The position numbers and the translations under genes are program-made. Source: Frankiaceae bacterium (GTDB lineage Bacteria; Actinomycetota; Actinomycetes; BP-191). Taken from it: a DNA stretch of 64,000 bases. The stretch covers positions 124,001-188,000 of the forward strand of contig DATMES010000024.1 of assembly GCA_035556555.1 (NCBI GenBank), in the 5' to 3' direction. The notes below the pieces were generated by a model. That model had not been told where the DNA came from. It did no database searches and worked only from the letters and a program-made list of their open reading frames with translations. Below are positions 15,863-25,256 of the stretch, piece after piece (within the stretch, counting starts at the first letter, position 1; every line of letters begins with the position of its first letter).

Positions 15863-16569
15863 GAGCCCGCACCATGACGGCCGCCGCGCTGGCCGCCGTG
15901 CTCGTCCTCACCGGGTGCGGGAACGGTGGCGACCCGCCCGAGCGGCCTGTCGTCACGCAGTACCTCGAGGACCTCTCCGCCGCGATCGAGGGCCTCAACG
16001 CCGCCCGCGCCCGCCTCGCCGAGGACGCCAACGCCATCGGCGCCGCCGCCGCCGCGCTCGACGACGTCGACGACGTCGCGATCGACGGCAACCGCGACGC
16101 CGCCCGCAACCGCCGCCCCGCGGCCGACCGCGCGATGCCCAAGGCGAGCGCCGCCGCGCGCAGGCTCAACCGCGACGTCGTCACGTACCGGCGCTCGGTC
16201 ACCGCGCTGGACGAGGCACGCGACCCGAGCCTCACCGCCGCGCAGGACCAGGCGATCAGGGACGTCGTCGCGGAGGCGCGCAAGGAGGTGGCGCAGCTCA
16301 AGTCGTACGCCACCGTCATCGCGTCCGTCTGGCCGCGCTACGAGCGCTACGACGAGAACCAGAAGCTCTGGCTGCTGCGCTCCTCCGGCGGCTGGTACCG
16401 CGACACCAAGGAGGCGGCGGGCGGCTACGCCGTCCTCAACGACCGCGCGGTCCTCGCCCGCGACCGCCGCTCGCTGTCGAGCGCGGACGAGAAGCGGCTC
16501 GCCGCCGCCCGCGGGGCCGGCGACGCCATCGCCGCGGCACGCGGCGCGCTGGCCGCCCTGCTCGGTTGA
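15859..16569 (+). CDS. Lipoprotein, hypothetical
   Basis: 236 aa from GTG 15859. N-terminus MRARTMTAAALAAVLVLTGCGNGG has a clear lipobox (LTGC). The body is an Ala/Arg-rich helical region with heptad-like spacing (AIEGLNAARARLAEDANAIGAAAAALDD) and a more ordered centre (VWPRYERYDENQKLWLLRSSGGWYRDTKEA). Expected on the outer face of the membrane. Coupled to sepH upstream. Function unknown. Confidence 0.7.
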   Translation: MRARTMTAAALAAVLVLTGCGNGGDPPERPVVTQYLEDLSAAIEGLNAARARLAEDANAIGAAAAALDDVDDVAIDGNRDAARNRRPAADRAMPKASAAARRLNRDVVTYRRSVTALDEARDPSLTAAQDQAIRDVVAEARKEVAQLKSYATVIASVWPRYERYDENQKLWLLRSSGGWYRDTKEAAGGYAVLNDRAVLARDRRSLSSADEKRLAAARGAGDAIAAARGALAALLG

Positions 16570-16589
16570 ACGCACGTACGATCCGCCCC

Positions 16590-17930
16590 GTGGACGGAAC
16601 CGGCCCGCGGCGGCCCCGGTGGGCGCGCGCGCTGGTGGCCGGGTTCGTGGCGTTCGAGCTCGTGGCCGCAGGCGTGCTGGTCGCCCGCGACACCGACGAT
16701 CCGGTCACGACGACCGGCGCGAAGCCTGCCTCGGCCGGCCCCACCCCGGACCGGCCCCGGCAGGGCGCCGCCGACCGTTCGGCCGTCGTCCGGGCCAACG
16801 CCGTCACCGACCTGCTCGAACGCCGCGCCCGCGCGATCCGCCGCCGCGACAGGACCTCGTTCACGGCGACTCTCGACGTGACGCAGCGCGCGTTCGTGAC
16901 ACGGCAGCTGAAGCTCTTCGACGCGCTGGCCGAGGTGCCGCTGGCCGAGTGGCGGTACGACCTCGTCACCGCCGACGAGGCCACGCCGCCCCAGCGGAAG
17001 TACGGCGCCGCCGAGACCTGGGCTCCGCGCGTCACGCTGCGGTACCGGCTGACCGGTTACGACACCAGCGCGACGGCGGCCGACCAGTACCTCACGTTCG
17101 TCCGCCGCGGCACCCGCTGGCTCGTGGCCGACGACGCCGACTTCGACGAGGACGGGCGGCGTACGGCGCGCGACATCTGGGACTTCGGCCCGGTGTCGGT
17201 CGTGCGCGGCGTCCGCAGCCTCGTCCTCGGGCACCCGGGGCAGCACTCGTTCCTCCGCGACGTCGCCCGGCACGCCGACGACGCCGTGCCGCGGGTCAGC
17301 CGCGTGTGGGGGACCAGCTGGTCGCGCAAGGTCGTCGTCGTCGTGCCCGCCACCGACGACGAGCTCGGCGCGATCATCGGCGACGACGGGGACCTGTCGC
17401 GCATCGCCGCGGTCGCCGTCGCGGAGCTGCCCGGCGACACCGGCAACCGCCCCGTCGGCAACCGCGTCATCGTCAACCCGCCGAACTTCCGCCGCCTCGG
17501 CAACCTCGGCCGCCGCGTCGTCCTCACCCACGAGGTCACGCACGTCGCGACCCGCGACGACAGCGCCGTCGGCGTCCCGACGTGGCTGGTCGAGGGGTTC
17601 GCCGACTACGTCGGCTACCTCGGCACCGGCCTGTCCGCGCGTGCCATCTGCCAGGAGCTCGCCGCCGACGTACGAGCGGGTCGCGCGCCGCGCCAGCTGC
17701 CGCACGACGGCGACTTCGACGGCGGCAACGACAAGCTCGCGCAGGCGTACGAGTCGGCGTGGCTCGCCGTCCACCTCGTCGTCGAGCGCGCGGGGGAGGA
17801 CGGCCTCGTCGACCTCTACCGCCGCGCCGCGACCCGCCCGCTCCCCGAGGTGCTGAAGGACGTCACCGGCCTCACTGTCGAACGCTTCCTCGTCCAGTGG
17901 CGCGCGTACGTCAAGGCGACCCTCGGGTGA
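16590..17930 (+). CDS. Membrane-anchored HExxH metallopeptidase-like protein
   Basis: 446 aa from GTG 16590. N-terminal membrane anchor ALVAGFVAFELVAAGVLVA, a linker, an NTF2-like region about 65-190 (ADRSAVVRANAVTDLLERRARAIRRRDRTSFTATLD...TFVRRGTRWLVADDADFD), then a peptidase-MA-like domain with VVLTHEVTHVATRD (HExxH) and VPTWLVEGFADYVGY (third ligand Glu). The protease domain faces outside. Substrate unknown. It is followed by an M48 protease in a coupled pair (GTGA at 17927). Confidence 0.75.
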   Translation: MDGTGPRRPRWARALVAGFVAFELVAAGVLVARDTDDPVTTTGAKPASAGPTPDRPRQGAADRSAVVRANAVTDLLERRARAIRRRDRTSFTATLDVTQRAFVTRQLKLFDALAEVPLAEWRYDLVTADEATPPQRKYGAAETWAPRVTLRYRLTGYDTSATAADQYLTFVRRGTRWLVADDADFDEDGRRTARDIWDFGPVSVVRGVRSLVLGHPGQHSFLRDVARHADDAVPRVSRVWGTSWSRKVVVVVPATDDELGAIIGDDGDLSRIAAVAVAELPGDTGNRPVGNRVIVNPPNFRRLGNLGRRVVLTHEVTHVATRDDSAVGVPTWLVEGFADYVGYLGTGLSARAICQELAADVRAGRAPRQLPHDGDFDGGNDKLAQAYESAWLAVHLVVERAGEDGLVDLYRRAATRPLPEVLKDVTGLTVERFLVQWRAYVKATLG

Positions 17931-19180
17931 ACGTCCCCCGCCTCCCCGCGCTCGTCGCGTTCCTCGCGCTCGGCCTGCTGCTCGTCGTGCTGCTCGCGCT
18001 GACGACACCGTGGAACCCGTTGGGCGCCAACGCTCCCAAGGTCGCGACCGATCCGTCCCGCGACTTCACCGCGGCGCAGCTCGCGAAGGAGAACGCGTTC
18101 CACAACGCGCTGCGCCCGTGGAGCCTCACGTCGCTCGCGCTCGGCCTCGTCGTCGCGGCCATGCTCGGACTGACGCCGCTCGGCGCGCGCGTCGTCACCG
18201 CCGTCGGCCGCGGCCCATGGCCGGTGCGGGCGGCGCTCGGCGGGCTCGCCCTCTCGCTCGTACCGATGCTCGTCACGCTGCCACTGGACGCGAAGTCGGA
18301 GACCGTCCTGCGGCGGTACGGCCTGTCCACGCAGACGTGGGGCACCTGGGCCGTCGACCGGCTCAAGGTCGCACTCGTCGGCGCCGTGCTCCTCGTCCTC
18401 GTCGTGGTCGGCATCGTCGGCCTGGCTCGCATCGCGCCGCGGACGTGGTGGGCCTTCGGCGCGCTCGGCGCGGCCGTCCTCGTCACGGCGGCGAGCTACG
18501 TCTTCCCGCTCGTCGTCGAGCCGCTCTTCAACAAGTTCACGCCACTGCAGGCCGGCACCCTCAGGACCGAGCTGCTCGACCTCGCCGACCGCGACGGCAT
18601 CCCCGTGAAGGAGATCCTCGTCGCCGACGCGTCGCGGCGGACGACGGCCCTCAACGCGTACGTCTCCGGCATCGGCAACACCCGCCGCATCGTCGTCTAC
18701 GACACCCTGCTGGAGAAGGGCACGCCCGCCGAGGTACGCCTCGTCGTCGCGCACGAGCTCGGCCACGTCAAGACGCACGACGTCCGCAACCAGACGCTGC
18801 TCGGCGCGCTCGCCGCGGCGGCGTCGGTCTGCGGGCTGTTCCTGCTGCTCACCAGCCGCCTCGTGGCGCGAGCCGGCGCGGAGGCCGCTTCCGACCCGCG
18901 CGCGCTCGGCCTGGTGCTCTTCGCGGTCGCGGCCGCGACGTTCCTCAGCAGCCCCGTGCAGACGCTCGTCTCGCGCCGGGTCGAGGCGCGTGCCGACGTC
19001 CACTCGCTCGACCTCACCGGCGACCTCGACGCGTTCGTCGAGTCGGAGAAGACGCTCGCCGTCACGAACCTCGGCGACCTCGACCCCCACCCGCTGCTCT
19101 ACACGTGGTTCTGGACGCACCCCACCAGCCCCGAGCGCATCGCGCTCGCCCGCGCCTGGGCGCAGCAGGCCGGCCGATGA
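17927..19180 (+). CDS. M48 (Ste24/HtpX-like) membrane metallopeptidase
   Basis: 417 aa. Several membrane helices surround the zinc motif VVAHELGHVKTHDV (HExxH), with the third ligand in RRVEARADVHSLDL. The N-terminal part and YVFPLVVEPLFNKFTPL match the CAAX-protease Ste24 layout. Likely membrane-protein quality control. It overlaps the gene before it (GTGA) and the pimB start after it (ATGA). Confidence 0.88.
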   Translation: MNVPRLPALVAFLALGLLLVVLLALTTPWNPLGANAPKVATDPSRDFTAAQLAKENAFHNALRPWSLTSLALGLVVAAMLGLTPLGARVVTAVGRGPWPVRAALGGLALSLVPMLVTLPLDAKSETVLRRYGLSTQTWGTWAVDRLKVALVGAVLLVLVVVGIVGLARIAPRTWWAFGALGAAVLVTAASYVFPLVVEPLFNKFTPLQAGTLRTELLDLADRDGIPVKEILVADASRRTTALNAYVSGIGNTRRIVVYDTLLEKGTPAEVRLVVAHELGHVKTHDVRNQTLLGALAAAASVCGLFLLLTSRLVARAGAEAASDPRALGLVLFAVAAATFLSSPVQTLVSRRVEARADVHSLDLTGDLDAFVESEKTLAVTNLGDLDPHPLLYTWFWTHPTSPERIALARAWAQQAGR

Positions 19181-20295
19181 GGACCCTCGTCGTCACGAAC
19201 GACTTCCCGCCGCGCCCCGGCGGCATCCAGCAGTTCGTCCACGCGCTCGCCTCGCGGCTGCCCTCCGACGAGGTCGTCGTCTACGCGCCGAAGTGGAAGC
19301 GCGACGCGCTCTTCGACAGCGAGCAGAAGTTCCCCGTCGTACGCCACCCGACGTCGTTGATGCTGCCCGTCCCCGACGTCCTCAGGCGCGCCCGCGAGAT
19401 CGCGCGCGCCGAGGGCTGCGACACCGTGTGGTTCGGCGCCGCCGCGCCGCTCGGCCTGCTCGCCGAACGACTGAAGAGGACCGGTGTGCGCCGCGCCGTC
19501 GCCTCGACCCACGGCCACGAGGTCGGCTGGGCGCGGCTGCCCGCCGCCCGCCAGGTGCTCCGCAGGATCGGTCGCCAGGTCGACGTCGTGACGTACCTCG
19601 GCGGCTACACCCGCTCGCGCCTCGAGCCCGCCCTCGGTCCCGGCGCGACGCTCGCGCAGCTGCCGAGCGGCGTCGACACCGACGTGTTCCACCCGGGGGC
19701 CGGCCGCGAGGACGTACGCCGCCGCCTCGCGCTCGCCGACCGGCCCGTCGTCGTCTGCGTGTCGCGGCTGGTGCAGCGCAAGGGCCAGGACGTGCTCATC
19801 CGCGCGCTGCCCGCGGTCCGCCGCGCGGTGCCCGGCGCCGCACTGCTCGTCGTCGGCGGCGGCCCCGACATGCCACGGCTGCAACGTCTCGCGGCCGAGA
19901 CCGGCGTCGCCGACGACGTACGGTTCACCGGGTCGGTGCCCTGGCAGGAGCTGCCCGCGCACTACGCGGCGGGCGACGTCTTCGCGATGCCGTGCCGTAC
20001 GCGCCTCGGCGGTATCGACGTCGAGGGCCTCGGCATCGTCTACCTCGAAGCCGCGGCTACGGGCCTGCCCGTCGTCGCCGGCGACAGCGGGGGAGCGCCC
20101 GACGCGGTGCTCGACGGCGAGACCGGCGTCGTCGTCGACGGCCGCGACGTCGAGCGCGTCGGCACCGAGGTCGCCGCGCTGCTGGCCGACCCGCGGCGCG
20201 CCGCCGCCATGGGCGCGCGCGGCCGCGCGTGGGTCGAGGAGGCATGGCGCTGGGACGTCCTCGCCGACCGGCTCCACGGCCTGCTGACCGGATGA
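19177..20295 (+). CDS. pimB: GT4 mannosyltransferase, PimB-like
   Basis: 372 aa. N-terminal MRTLVVTNDFPPRPGGIQQFVHALA is the acceptor-side fold start. The donor side shows VSRLVQRKGQDVLIRALP, FAMPCRTRLGGIDVEGLGIVYLEAAATGLPVVAGDSGG with the EX7E motif (E..GLGIVYLE). This stretch is close to what is known for mycobacterial and corynebacterial PimB', which adds the second mannose to phosphatidylinositol mannoside using GDP-mannose. Overlaps both neighbours by ATGA, so it is in the operon with the M48 protease and a GT-C protein. Confidence 0.85.
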   Translation: MRTLVVTNDFPPRPGGIQQFVHALASRLPSDEVVVYAPKWKRDALFDSEQKFPVVRHPTSLMLPVPDVLRRAREIARAEGCDTVWFGAAAPLGLLAERLKRTGVRRAVASTHGHEVGWARLPAARQVLRRIGRQVDVVTYLGGYTRSRLEPALGPGATLAQLPSGVDTDVFHPGAGREDVRRRLALADRPVVVCVSRLVQRKGQDVLIRALPAVRRAVPGAALLVVGGGPDMPRLQRLAAETGVADDVRFTGSVPWQELPAHYAAGDVFAMPCRTRLGGIDVEGLGIVYLEAAATGLPVVAGDSGGAPDAVLDGETGVVVDGRDVERVGTEVAALLADPRRAAAMGARGRAWVEEAWRWDVLADRLHGLLTG

Positions 20296-22112
20296 CCCGC
20301 GCCGAGGCCGCCGTCCTCACCGCCGCCGCGTGGGTCGCGGCGGCCGCGACGGCCTCGCTCGTCCTCGCCGTCGCGGGCGTGCACGAGATCGCGCCGTACA
20401 TCGTGGGCTTTCTCCTGGTCCTGGCGCTCGCCGCCGGCACAGCGCTCGTACGCCGCTCCGCACCCGACCGCACGGGCGCGCTGCTCGCCCTCGGCGCCGT
20501 CGTGCTGGGGGGCGTGATGTTCACGCCGGCGTACCCGTACGGCAGCAGCGACCGCGACCCCGGCGTCTACACGTACGCCACCTATGCCATCGCGCGCACC
20601 GGCTCGGCGTACGTGCCCGACCCGCTCGCGCACCCGCCGGCCGGGCTCGACACGATCCTCGACGAGCAGCGCGTCCCCGGCCTGCACCCGACGGGCGACA
20701 CCGCGCTGCCGGGGTTCTTCCTGACGGAGCCGGCGTTCGGGGCAACGTTCCAGCGCGTCGGCGGCGACCTCGGCCGCGCGCTCATGAACCCCCTCGTCGG
20801 CGTCATCGCGCTGGCCGCGCTGGGGCTGTTCGTACGCCGCCTGGCAGGCCCGCTCGCCGCCGCCATCGCGATCGCGCTGCTGGCCGGCAGCATGATCCAG
20901 GTCTGGCAGGCGCGCGTCCCAGGCCCCGAGATGCTGGCGCAGGCGGGCATCGCCGGCGCGCTGCTCGCCGCCGCCGTCGGCCGCGAGCACAGAGCCGCCG
21001 CAACGCTCTCCGGCGTCCTCACGACGTTCGTCCTCGTCGCCCGTCCCGACGGCCTGCTCGCGGTGCTGGCCGGCCTCGCGTTCGGCTGGAGGTCACGCCA
21101 CTACGTGCTCGGGCTCGCCGCGGCGGCACCGGTCGCGCTGTGGCAGACGTACGCCGTCGCCGGTGACTACGCCGCCCGCAACGGCATCCCGCCGTGGTGG
21201 GTCCTGTTCTGCCTCGTCCTCCTCGCGGTCGCGGGCGCGGAGGCGTTCCTGCGGTGGCCGCGCGTGCCCGGCCCGCGGCTGCTGCTGGGCGGCACGCTGG
21301 CATTCGTCGCGCTGCTGCTGCTGCGCCAGGTCCTCTCGCCCGACCCGCCGCCGCTGCGGGGCGGCGCGGCGCCCAAGGGGTACGCCCCGTACACCCTCTC
21401 CCGCATCGCCGGCCTGGTCACCTGGCCGGGCCTCGCGCTGAGCATCGCCGGCGTGTACGACGCGGCCAGGCGCAACGCGTGGCTGCTCCTGGTCCCCGCC
21501 CTCCTCGGCGCGCCGTACCTCGTCGACCCGCGGATCAGCCCGGACCTGATGTTCTGGGGCAGGCGGTTCGTGCCGATGCTGCTGCCCGGCGTCGTCGTCC
21601 TCGCCGCCGTCGGGGCGACCGCCGCGCTGCGCCACCGGCGTGCCGCCCCGCTCGCCGCCCTGGCGCTCGGCGTCGCGGTGGCGCTGCCCTACACGCAGTC
21701 GGTCCCGCTGCTCTTCCACCGCGAGTACGACGGCACGCGCGAGGCGGCGCGCATAGCCGCGGACGCGTCACGCGGCGAGCAGGCGATCTACCTCTGGGTA
21801 CGTCCCCGCGCCGAGTGCTGCGACGAGCCGGCCTACCTCTACGCGGGCGCGGTCTGGCTCCGCTACGGCAAGGCGAGCATGACCATGCACCCCGACGACG
21901 CCGAGCGGCAGGCGGGAGCGGCGCTGGCTCTGGGCCGGCCGGTGCTCGTCGTCGCGGAGGGCACGGCGCCGCCGTTCGCCGGGCTGACGGCGGTCGCCCA
22001 CGACCGGCGCACGGTCCCCGTCTGGGAACGTGGCGGCCTCACCCGGCCCGACAGAGCGCGGCGGGTGCCCGTGGAGTTCACGGTGTGGCGGTACTCCGCC
22101 ACAGCGCCCTGA
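20292..22112 (+). CDS. Multi-spanning GT-C-like glycosyltransferase/membrane protein
   Basis: 606 aa with about 11-13 predicted helices, then a C-terminal soluble part (REYDGTREAARIAADASRGEQAIYLWVRP onward). The first large loop contains YGSSDRDPGVYTYATYAIARTGS; acidic pairs in this loop are where GT-C enzymes hold the lipid-phosphate sugar donor and metal. It follows pimB directly, so a polyprenol-phosphate-sugar-dependent step in envelope glycan or glycolipid synthesis is inferred. Its 3' end overlaps the convergent GT-C gene by 35 bp. Confidence 0.7.
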   Translation: MTRAEAAVLTAAAWVAAAATASLVLAVAGVHEIAPYIVGFLLVLALAAGTALVRRSAPDRTGALLALGAVVLGGVMFTPAYPYGSSDRDPGVYTYATYAIARTGSAYVPDPLAHPPAGLDTILDEQRVPGLHPTGDTALPGFFLTEPAFGATFQRVGGDLGRALMNPLVGVIALAALGLFVRRLAGPLAAAIAIALLAGSMIQVWQARVPGPEMLAQAGIAGALLAAAVGREHRAAATLSGVLTTFVLVARPDGLLAVLAGLAFGWRSRHYVLGLAAAAPVALWQTYAVAGDYAARNGIPPWWVLFCLVLLAVAGAEAFLRWPRVPGPRLLLGGTLAFVALLLLRQVLSPDPPPLRGGAAPKGYAPYTLSRIAGLVTWPGLALSIAGVYDAARRNAWLLLVPALLGAPYLVDPRISPDLMFWGRRFVPMLLPGVVVLAAVGATAALRHRRAAPLAALALGVAVALPYTQSVPLLFHREYDGTREAARIAADASRGEQAIYLWVRPRAECCDEPAYLYAGAVWLRYGKASMTMHPDDAERQAGAALALGRPVLVVAEGTAPPFAGLTAVAHDRRTVPVWERGGLTRPDRARRVPVEFTVWRYSATAP

Positions 22113-23250
22113 CGGCGAGCGCCGTCGCGACGAGCAGCAGGACGTTGCGCAGCACCAGCGCGACGACGACGGGCAGACCGTCGCCGTTGACCAGGTCGAT
22201 GTAGTACGCCGGGTACACGTACTGCCCCAGCACCCCGCACCCCGCGACGATCGCCGCGGGCACGACGAGCGGCGAGCCGCGGCGGCAGAGCGCGGCGGCG
22301 AACAGCGCGAGCAGCCAGATGACGTACTGCGGGCTGAGGATCTTGCCCGTCACGGTCAGCAGGAGCAGCGCGACGGCGGCGAGGTCGGCGAACGTCTCCG
22401 GCACCCGCCGCGCGCGCCACGCCAGCACCGCGATCAGCGCGAGCGCGAGCAGCGACGCGACCGACGCGGCGGTGAGCGCCGCCGAGGTGCCCGTGCCGGT
22501 GACGTCCCACGACCCCGAGGACTTGTAGTGCGAGATGTCGACGGCGGCGCCCGCGCGCTGCGCGACGACGAGCGGCGTCGCCGCGATCGACTCGACCTGC
22601 AGGCCGCGGCCGCTGTGCCGCTGGACCAGTTCGTCGCCGTGCTCGGCGCCGCCCGTGGCGAGGACCGCGAGCGCCGTCAGCGCGACCGTCGCGCCCGCCG
22701 CGCCGAGGATGCGCCGCCTGCCGGAGACGTACGGCACGACGATCAGCAGCAGCGCCGGCCAGAGCTTCGTGACGAAGCCGCCCGCGAGCGCGACGCCCGC
22801 CGCGATCGGCGCCGCCGACGCGATCGCGAGCAGCGTGAGGACCGCGAGCCAGGCGGAGACCGTGTCGTACCGGCCGAACACGATCGGCCCCATCAACGTG
22901 ATCCCCGCGAGCCAGAGCCGCACGCCGCGGTCGGACCCGAGCCGGTCGCCGAGGCGTACGAGCGCCGCGAGGACGCCGTAGTCGGCGAGCAGCATCATCG
23001 CGACGAAGACCACCGGGTAGAGCGAGCCGAAGAACGCCGGCGGCGTGACGACGAGCGCCGCCCCCGGCGGGTACTCCCACACGAAGTCGCGGAACGGCAC
23101 CCGCGACCAGTCGGCGATGCCGTTGCCCCAGAGCTCGTAGAAGCGCATGTCCGCGAACAGCCGCGGGCCGCCGACCACCGGCACGGCGAGCAGCACGAGC
23201 AGGAGCAGGCGCGTCGCGGCCCAGACCGTGACGACGCGGCGTCGCGTCAC
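22078..23250 (-). CDS. GT87/DUF2029-type membrane mannosyltransferase-like protein
   Basis: 390 aa, about 9-10 helices. Early loop LFADMRFYELWGNGIADWSRVPFRDFVWEYPPGAALV has the aspartate and EYPP motif typical of GT87 (PimE-like alpha-mannosyltransferases using polyprenyl-phosphate-mannose). VTKLWPALLL and GKILSPQYVIWLLAL also fit. Coupled (ATGA at 23247-23250) with the upstream membrane protein. Target glycan unknown. Confidence 0.78.
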   Translation of the reverse strand: MTRRRVVTVWAATRLLLLVLLAVPVVGGPRLFADMRFYELWGNGIADWSRVPFRDFVWEYPPGAALVVTPPAFFGSLYPVVFVAMMLLADYGVLAALVRLGDRLGSDRGVRLWLAGITLMGPIVFGRYDTVSAWLAVLTLLAIASAAPIAAGVALAGGFVTKLWPALLLIVVPYVSGRRRILGAAGATVALTALAVLATGGAEHGDELVQRHSGRGLQVESIAATPLVVAQRAGAAVDISHYKSSGSWDVTGTGTSAALTAASVASLLALALIAVLAWRARRVPETFADLAAVALLLLTVTGKILSPQYVIWLLALFAAALCRRGSPLVVPAAIVAGCGVLGQYVYPAYYIDLVNGDGLPVVVALVLRNVLLLVATALAVRALWRSTATP

Positions 23251-24602
23251 GGCGCCGCCAGCAGCACGAACGTCCCGTCCGCCCCGAGCCGGCGCCAGCC
23301 GCGTTCGTTCTCCAGGGCATGGGCGAGCGGCACGTCCGCCTCGAGGAGCGCGTGCGTCGGGTCGAGCTCGTCGACGAGGCCGGCCCAGTCGCCGCGCAGG
23401 TCCATGGCGGCACGGTAGCGGTCGAGGAACCCCGCAGGAAAAGCGTCGATGCGGCCGTCCACCGCGGCGCTGACGTCGTCACCGCCGAGGCCCGTGAGGT
23501 AGCCGCCGACGTTGTACGAGTTGAGCACCCGCGCGTCGCCGGGGTGCGCGCGCAGCGTCGCGACGAGGTCGCGAGGCGCGTCGGTGGGCAGCCGCGGGTT
23601 GGCGGCGTACAGCGCGCCGAGCACGAGGACGCCGACCGCGCCCGCGACCGCGAGAGTCCAGCGCGGCAGTGTCGAGCGCCGCCCCTCCGGCACCAGCGCC
23701 GAGATCCGCCGCGCCACGATCGGCGCGAGCAGCACGGTCGCGAACGACACGTTGCGCCCGGCCGACAGCGCCGCCGCGACGACCGCGGCGCACCACACCA
23801 TCTCTCCGCGCGGCACCGGCCTGCCGCCGCGCGCCCAGGCCACGACGAGCGCCGTGACGAGCAGCACGAACGGCACCAGCGCGGGCCGCCACAGCACCGG
23901 CGGCTGCCACTCCGCGAGCGACCCCGCCGCGCGCGACACGACGTACGGCCGCGTCAGCAGCGCGGGTCCGGCCGGCGTCAGGGCGGCGCCCGCGACCGCG
24001 GCGAGCGCCGCGAGGACCAGCCCTCGCGAGCGCGTGAGGACCGCCGTCAGGACGAACGCCGCCGGCAGCAGCGGCCACGAGCCGTGCAGCGACGCCCAGA
24101 GCCAGCCGAGCGCGGCGGCGGCGAGCCAGTGCGGCGCCGTACCCGCGCGGGCGCGGTCGAGCAGCGGGAGCAGCGCGGCGAGGAGGACGAGCGCGAAGAG
24201 CTGGGGGCGCTCGAGGATCGCCGGCGCGAGGCCGAGCGCCGCGACCGCGAAGACGACAGGCCCCACGACGGCGTCGCTGCCGCGGACGACGTGCCGGGCG
24301 AGCAGCGCCAGCAGCGCCGCCCCGAGCGCCAGGCGCAGCACGACGACGCCGCCCCAGCCGGCCCGCTGCGCGAGCGCGAGGACGACGTCGGAGAGCCAGG
24401 AGTGCGCCACCCACGGGCGGCCGGCCGCGGGGAAGTCCCAGAGCTCGCGGGTGGGGAGGCGGCGGGTCCGGAGGATCAGGTTGCCGAGGCGTACGTGCCA
24501 GTAGACGTCGTAGTCCCTGACGGGGCCGGTGGCGGGCACCAGCGCGCCGGCGGCGGCGACGACGGCGAACAGCCGCCAGAGCGGCGTACGCCCCGCTAGC
24601 AC
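23247..24602 (-). CDS. Multi-spanning membrane protein, GT-C-like
   Basis: 451 aa from GTG 24602. About 11 helices after MLAGRTPLWRLFAVVAAAGALVP. The first loop VRDYDVYWHVRLGNLILRTRRLPTRELWDFPAAGRPWVAHSWLSDVVLAL resembles a GT-C donor loop (D-Y-D plus WxxHSW). A soluble C-terminal domain (VVATLRAHPGDARVLNSYNVGGYLTGLGGDDVSAAVDGR) follows. The start overlaps the end of the Flp pilin gene by 7 bp, so this membrane pair may be read from the pilin promoter. Confidence 0.65.
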   Translation of the reverse strand: MLAGRTPLWRLFAVVAAAGALVPATGPVRDYDVYWHVRLGNLILRTRRLPTRELWDFPAAGRPWVAHSWLSDVVLALAQRAGWGGVVVLRLALGAALLALLARHVVRGSDAVVGPVVFAVAALGLAPAILERPQLFALVLLAALLPLLDRARAGTAPHWLAAAALGWLWASLHGSWPLLPAAFVLTAVLTRSRGLVLAALAAVAGAALTPAGPALLTRPYVVSRAAGSLAEWQPPVLWRPALVPFVLLVTALVVAWARGGRPVPRGEMVWCAAVVAAALSAGRNVSFATVLLAPIVARRISALVPEGRRSTLPRWTLAVAGAVGVLVLGALYAANPRLPTDAPRDLVATLRAHPGDARVLNSYNVGGYLTGLGGDDVSAAVDGRIDAFPAGFLDRYRAAMDLRGDWAGLVDELDPTHALLEADVPLAHALENERGWRRLGADGTFVLLAAP

Positions 24603-24778
24603 TCCTCGGTGCCGCTTGCCTTCGCCTGGATGGAGTGGCAGGTGTCGTCGAAGAGCATGAAGACGTGCTGGCCCAGCATGAACACGATCGCGACGATCAC
24701 GGCCGCGACGGCGGCGACGAGCAGCGCGTACTCGACGGCGGTGGCCCCGGTGTCGTCACGGGTGCTGGGGCGGCGCAT
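24596..24778 (-). CDS. Flp/Fap-type pilin 1
   Basis: 60 aa from ATG 24778, with AAGAGAGG about 7 nt upstream. Short charged leader MRRPSTRDDTGATAVEYALLVAAVAAVIVAIVFML is the class IVb Flp signature (G/A then a hydrophobic helix with Glu at +5: AVEYALL). The C-terminal tail DDTCHSIQAKASGTEEC has two cysteines 12 residues apart. It would polymerise into the Tad pilus whose machinery is encoded at 28857-38639. Located 107 bp after a second pilin gene. Confidence 0.85.
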   Translation of the reverse strand: MRRPSTRDDTGATAVEYALLVAAVAAVIVAIVFMLGQHVFMLFDDTCHSIQAKASGTEEC

Positions 24779-24885
24779 CGGCTGGCCTCTCTTGCGGGCG
24801 GGGGCGGAACCGGCGAACGGACGACGGCGGGCCGTGGAGACCCGTCGTCGTCCGTTCGCCGTCGTGCTGTGTTCGGAGGGCGGTG

Positions 24886-25092
24886 CTACTCGGTGCGGCA
24901 CTCGCCGCTGGTGTTGCCTTCCGCCACGATCTCCTCGCAGGTGTCCGAGAACACCCGCTGGATGATCTGGCCCAGCGCGAAGACGATGACGACGATGAGC
25001 GCGGCGATGGCGGCCACGAGGAGGCCGTACTCGACCGCGGAGGCGCCGTCCTCGCGCTTCGCTCGCATGATCGAACGCATGTACTGGAGCAC
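24886..25092 (-). CDS. Flp/Fap-type pilin 2
   Basis: 68 aa. GTG 25092 is preferred because AGGAGG lies 4-5 nt ahead of it. Leader MLQYMRSIMRAKREDGASAVEYGLLVAAIAALIVVIVFALG gives the prepilin-peptidase region and the Glu+5 helix. The tail FSDTCEEIVAEGNTSGECRTE carries the same C-x12-C spacing as pilin 1. The two pilins are diverged paralogues, not recent copies. Processing needs a TadV/CpaA-type peptidase, which is not in this window. Confidence 0.87.
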   Translation of the reverse strand: MLQYMRSIMRAKREDGASAVEYGLLVAAIAALIVVIVFALGQIIQRVFSDTCEEIVAEGNTSGECRTE

Positions 25093-25256
25093 GGTTCCTC
25101 CTGGTCGCGTCGGGCGTGCCCCGTTGGCTCCGCCTGTGGTTCCGTTGCGTTCAGTGAAGCAGCGGGGGAGCCGTCATCCCATCGAACGACCCGGTGATGA
25201 TCACGGCCGACCGAGGGATTGACGTACGGCGTGTGCGGGTGTAGTCGGCCTGCTGC

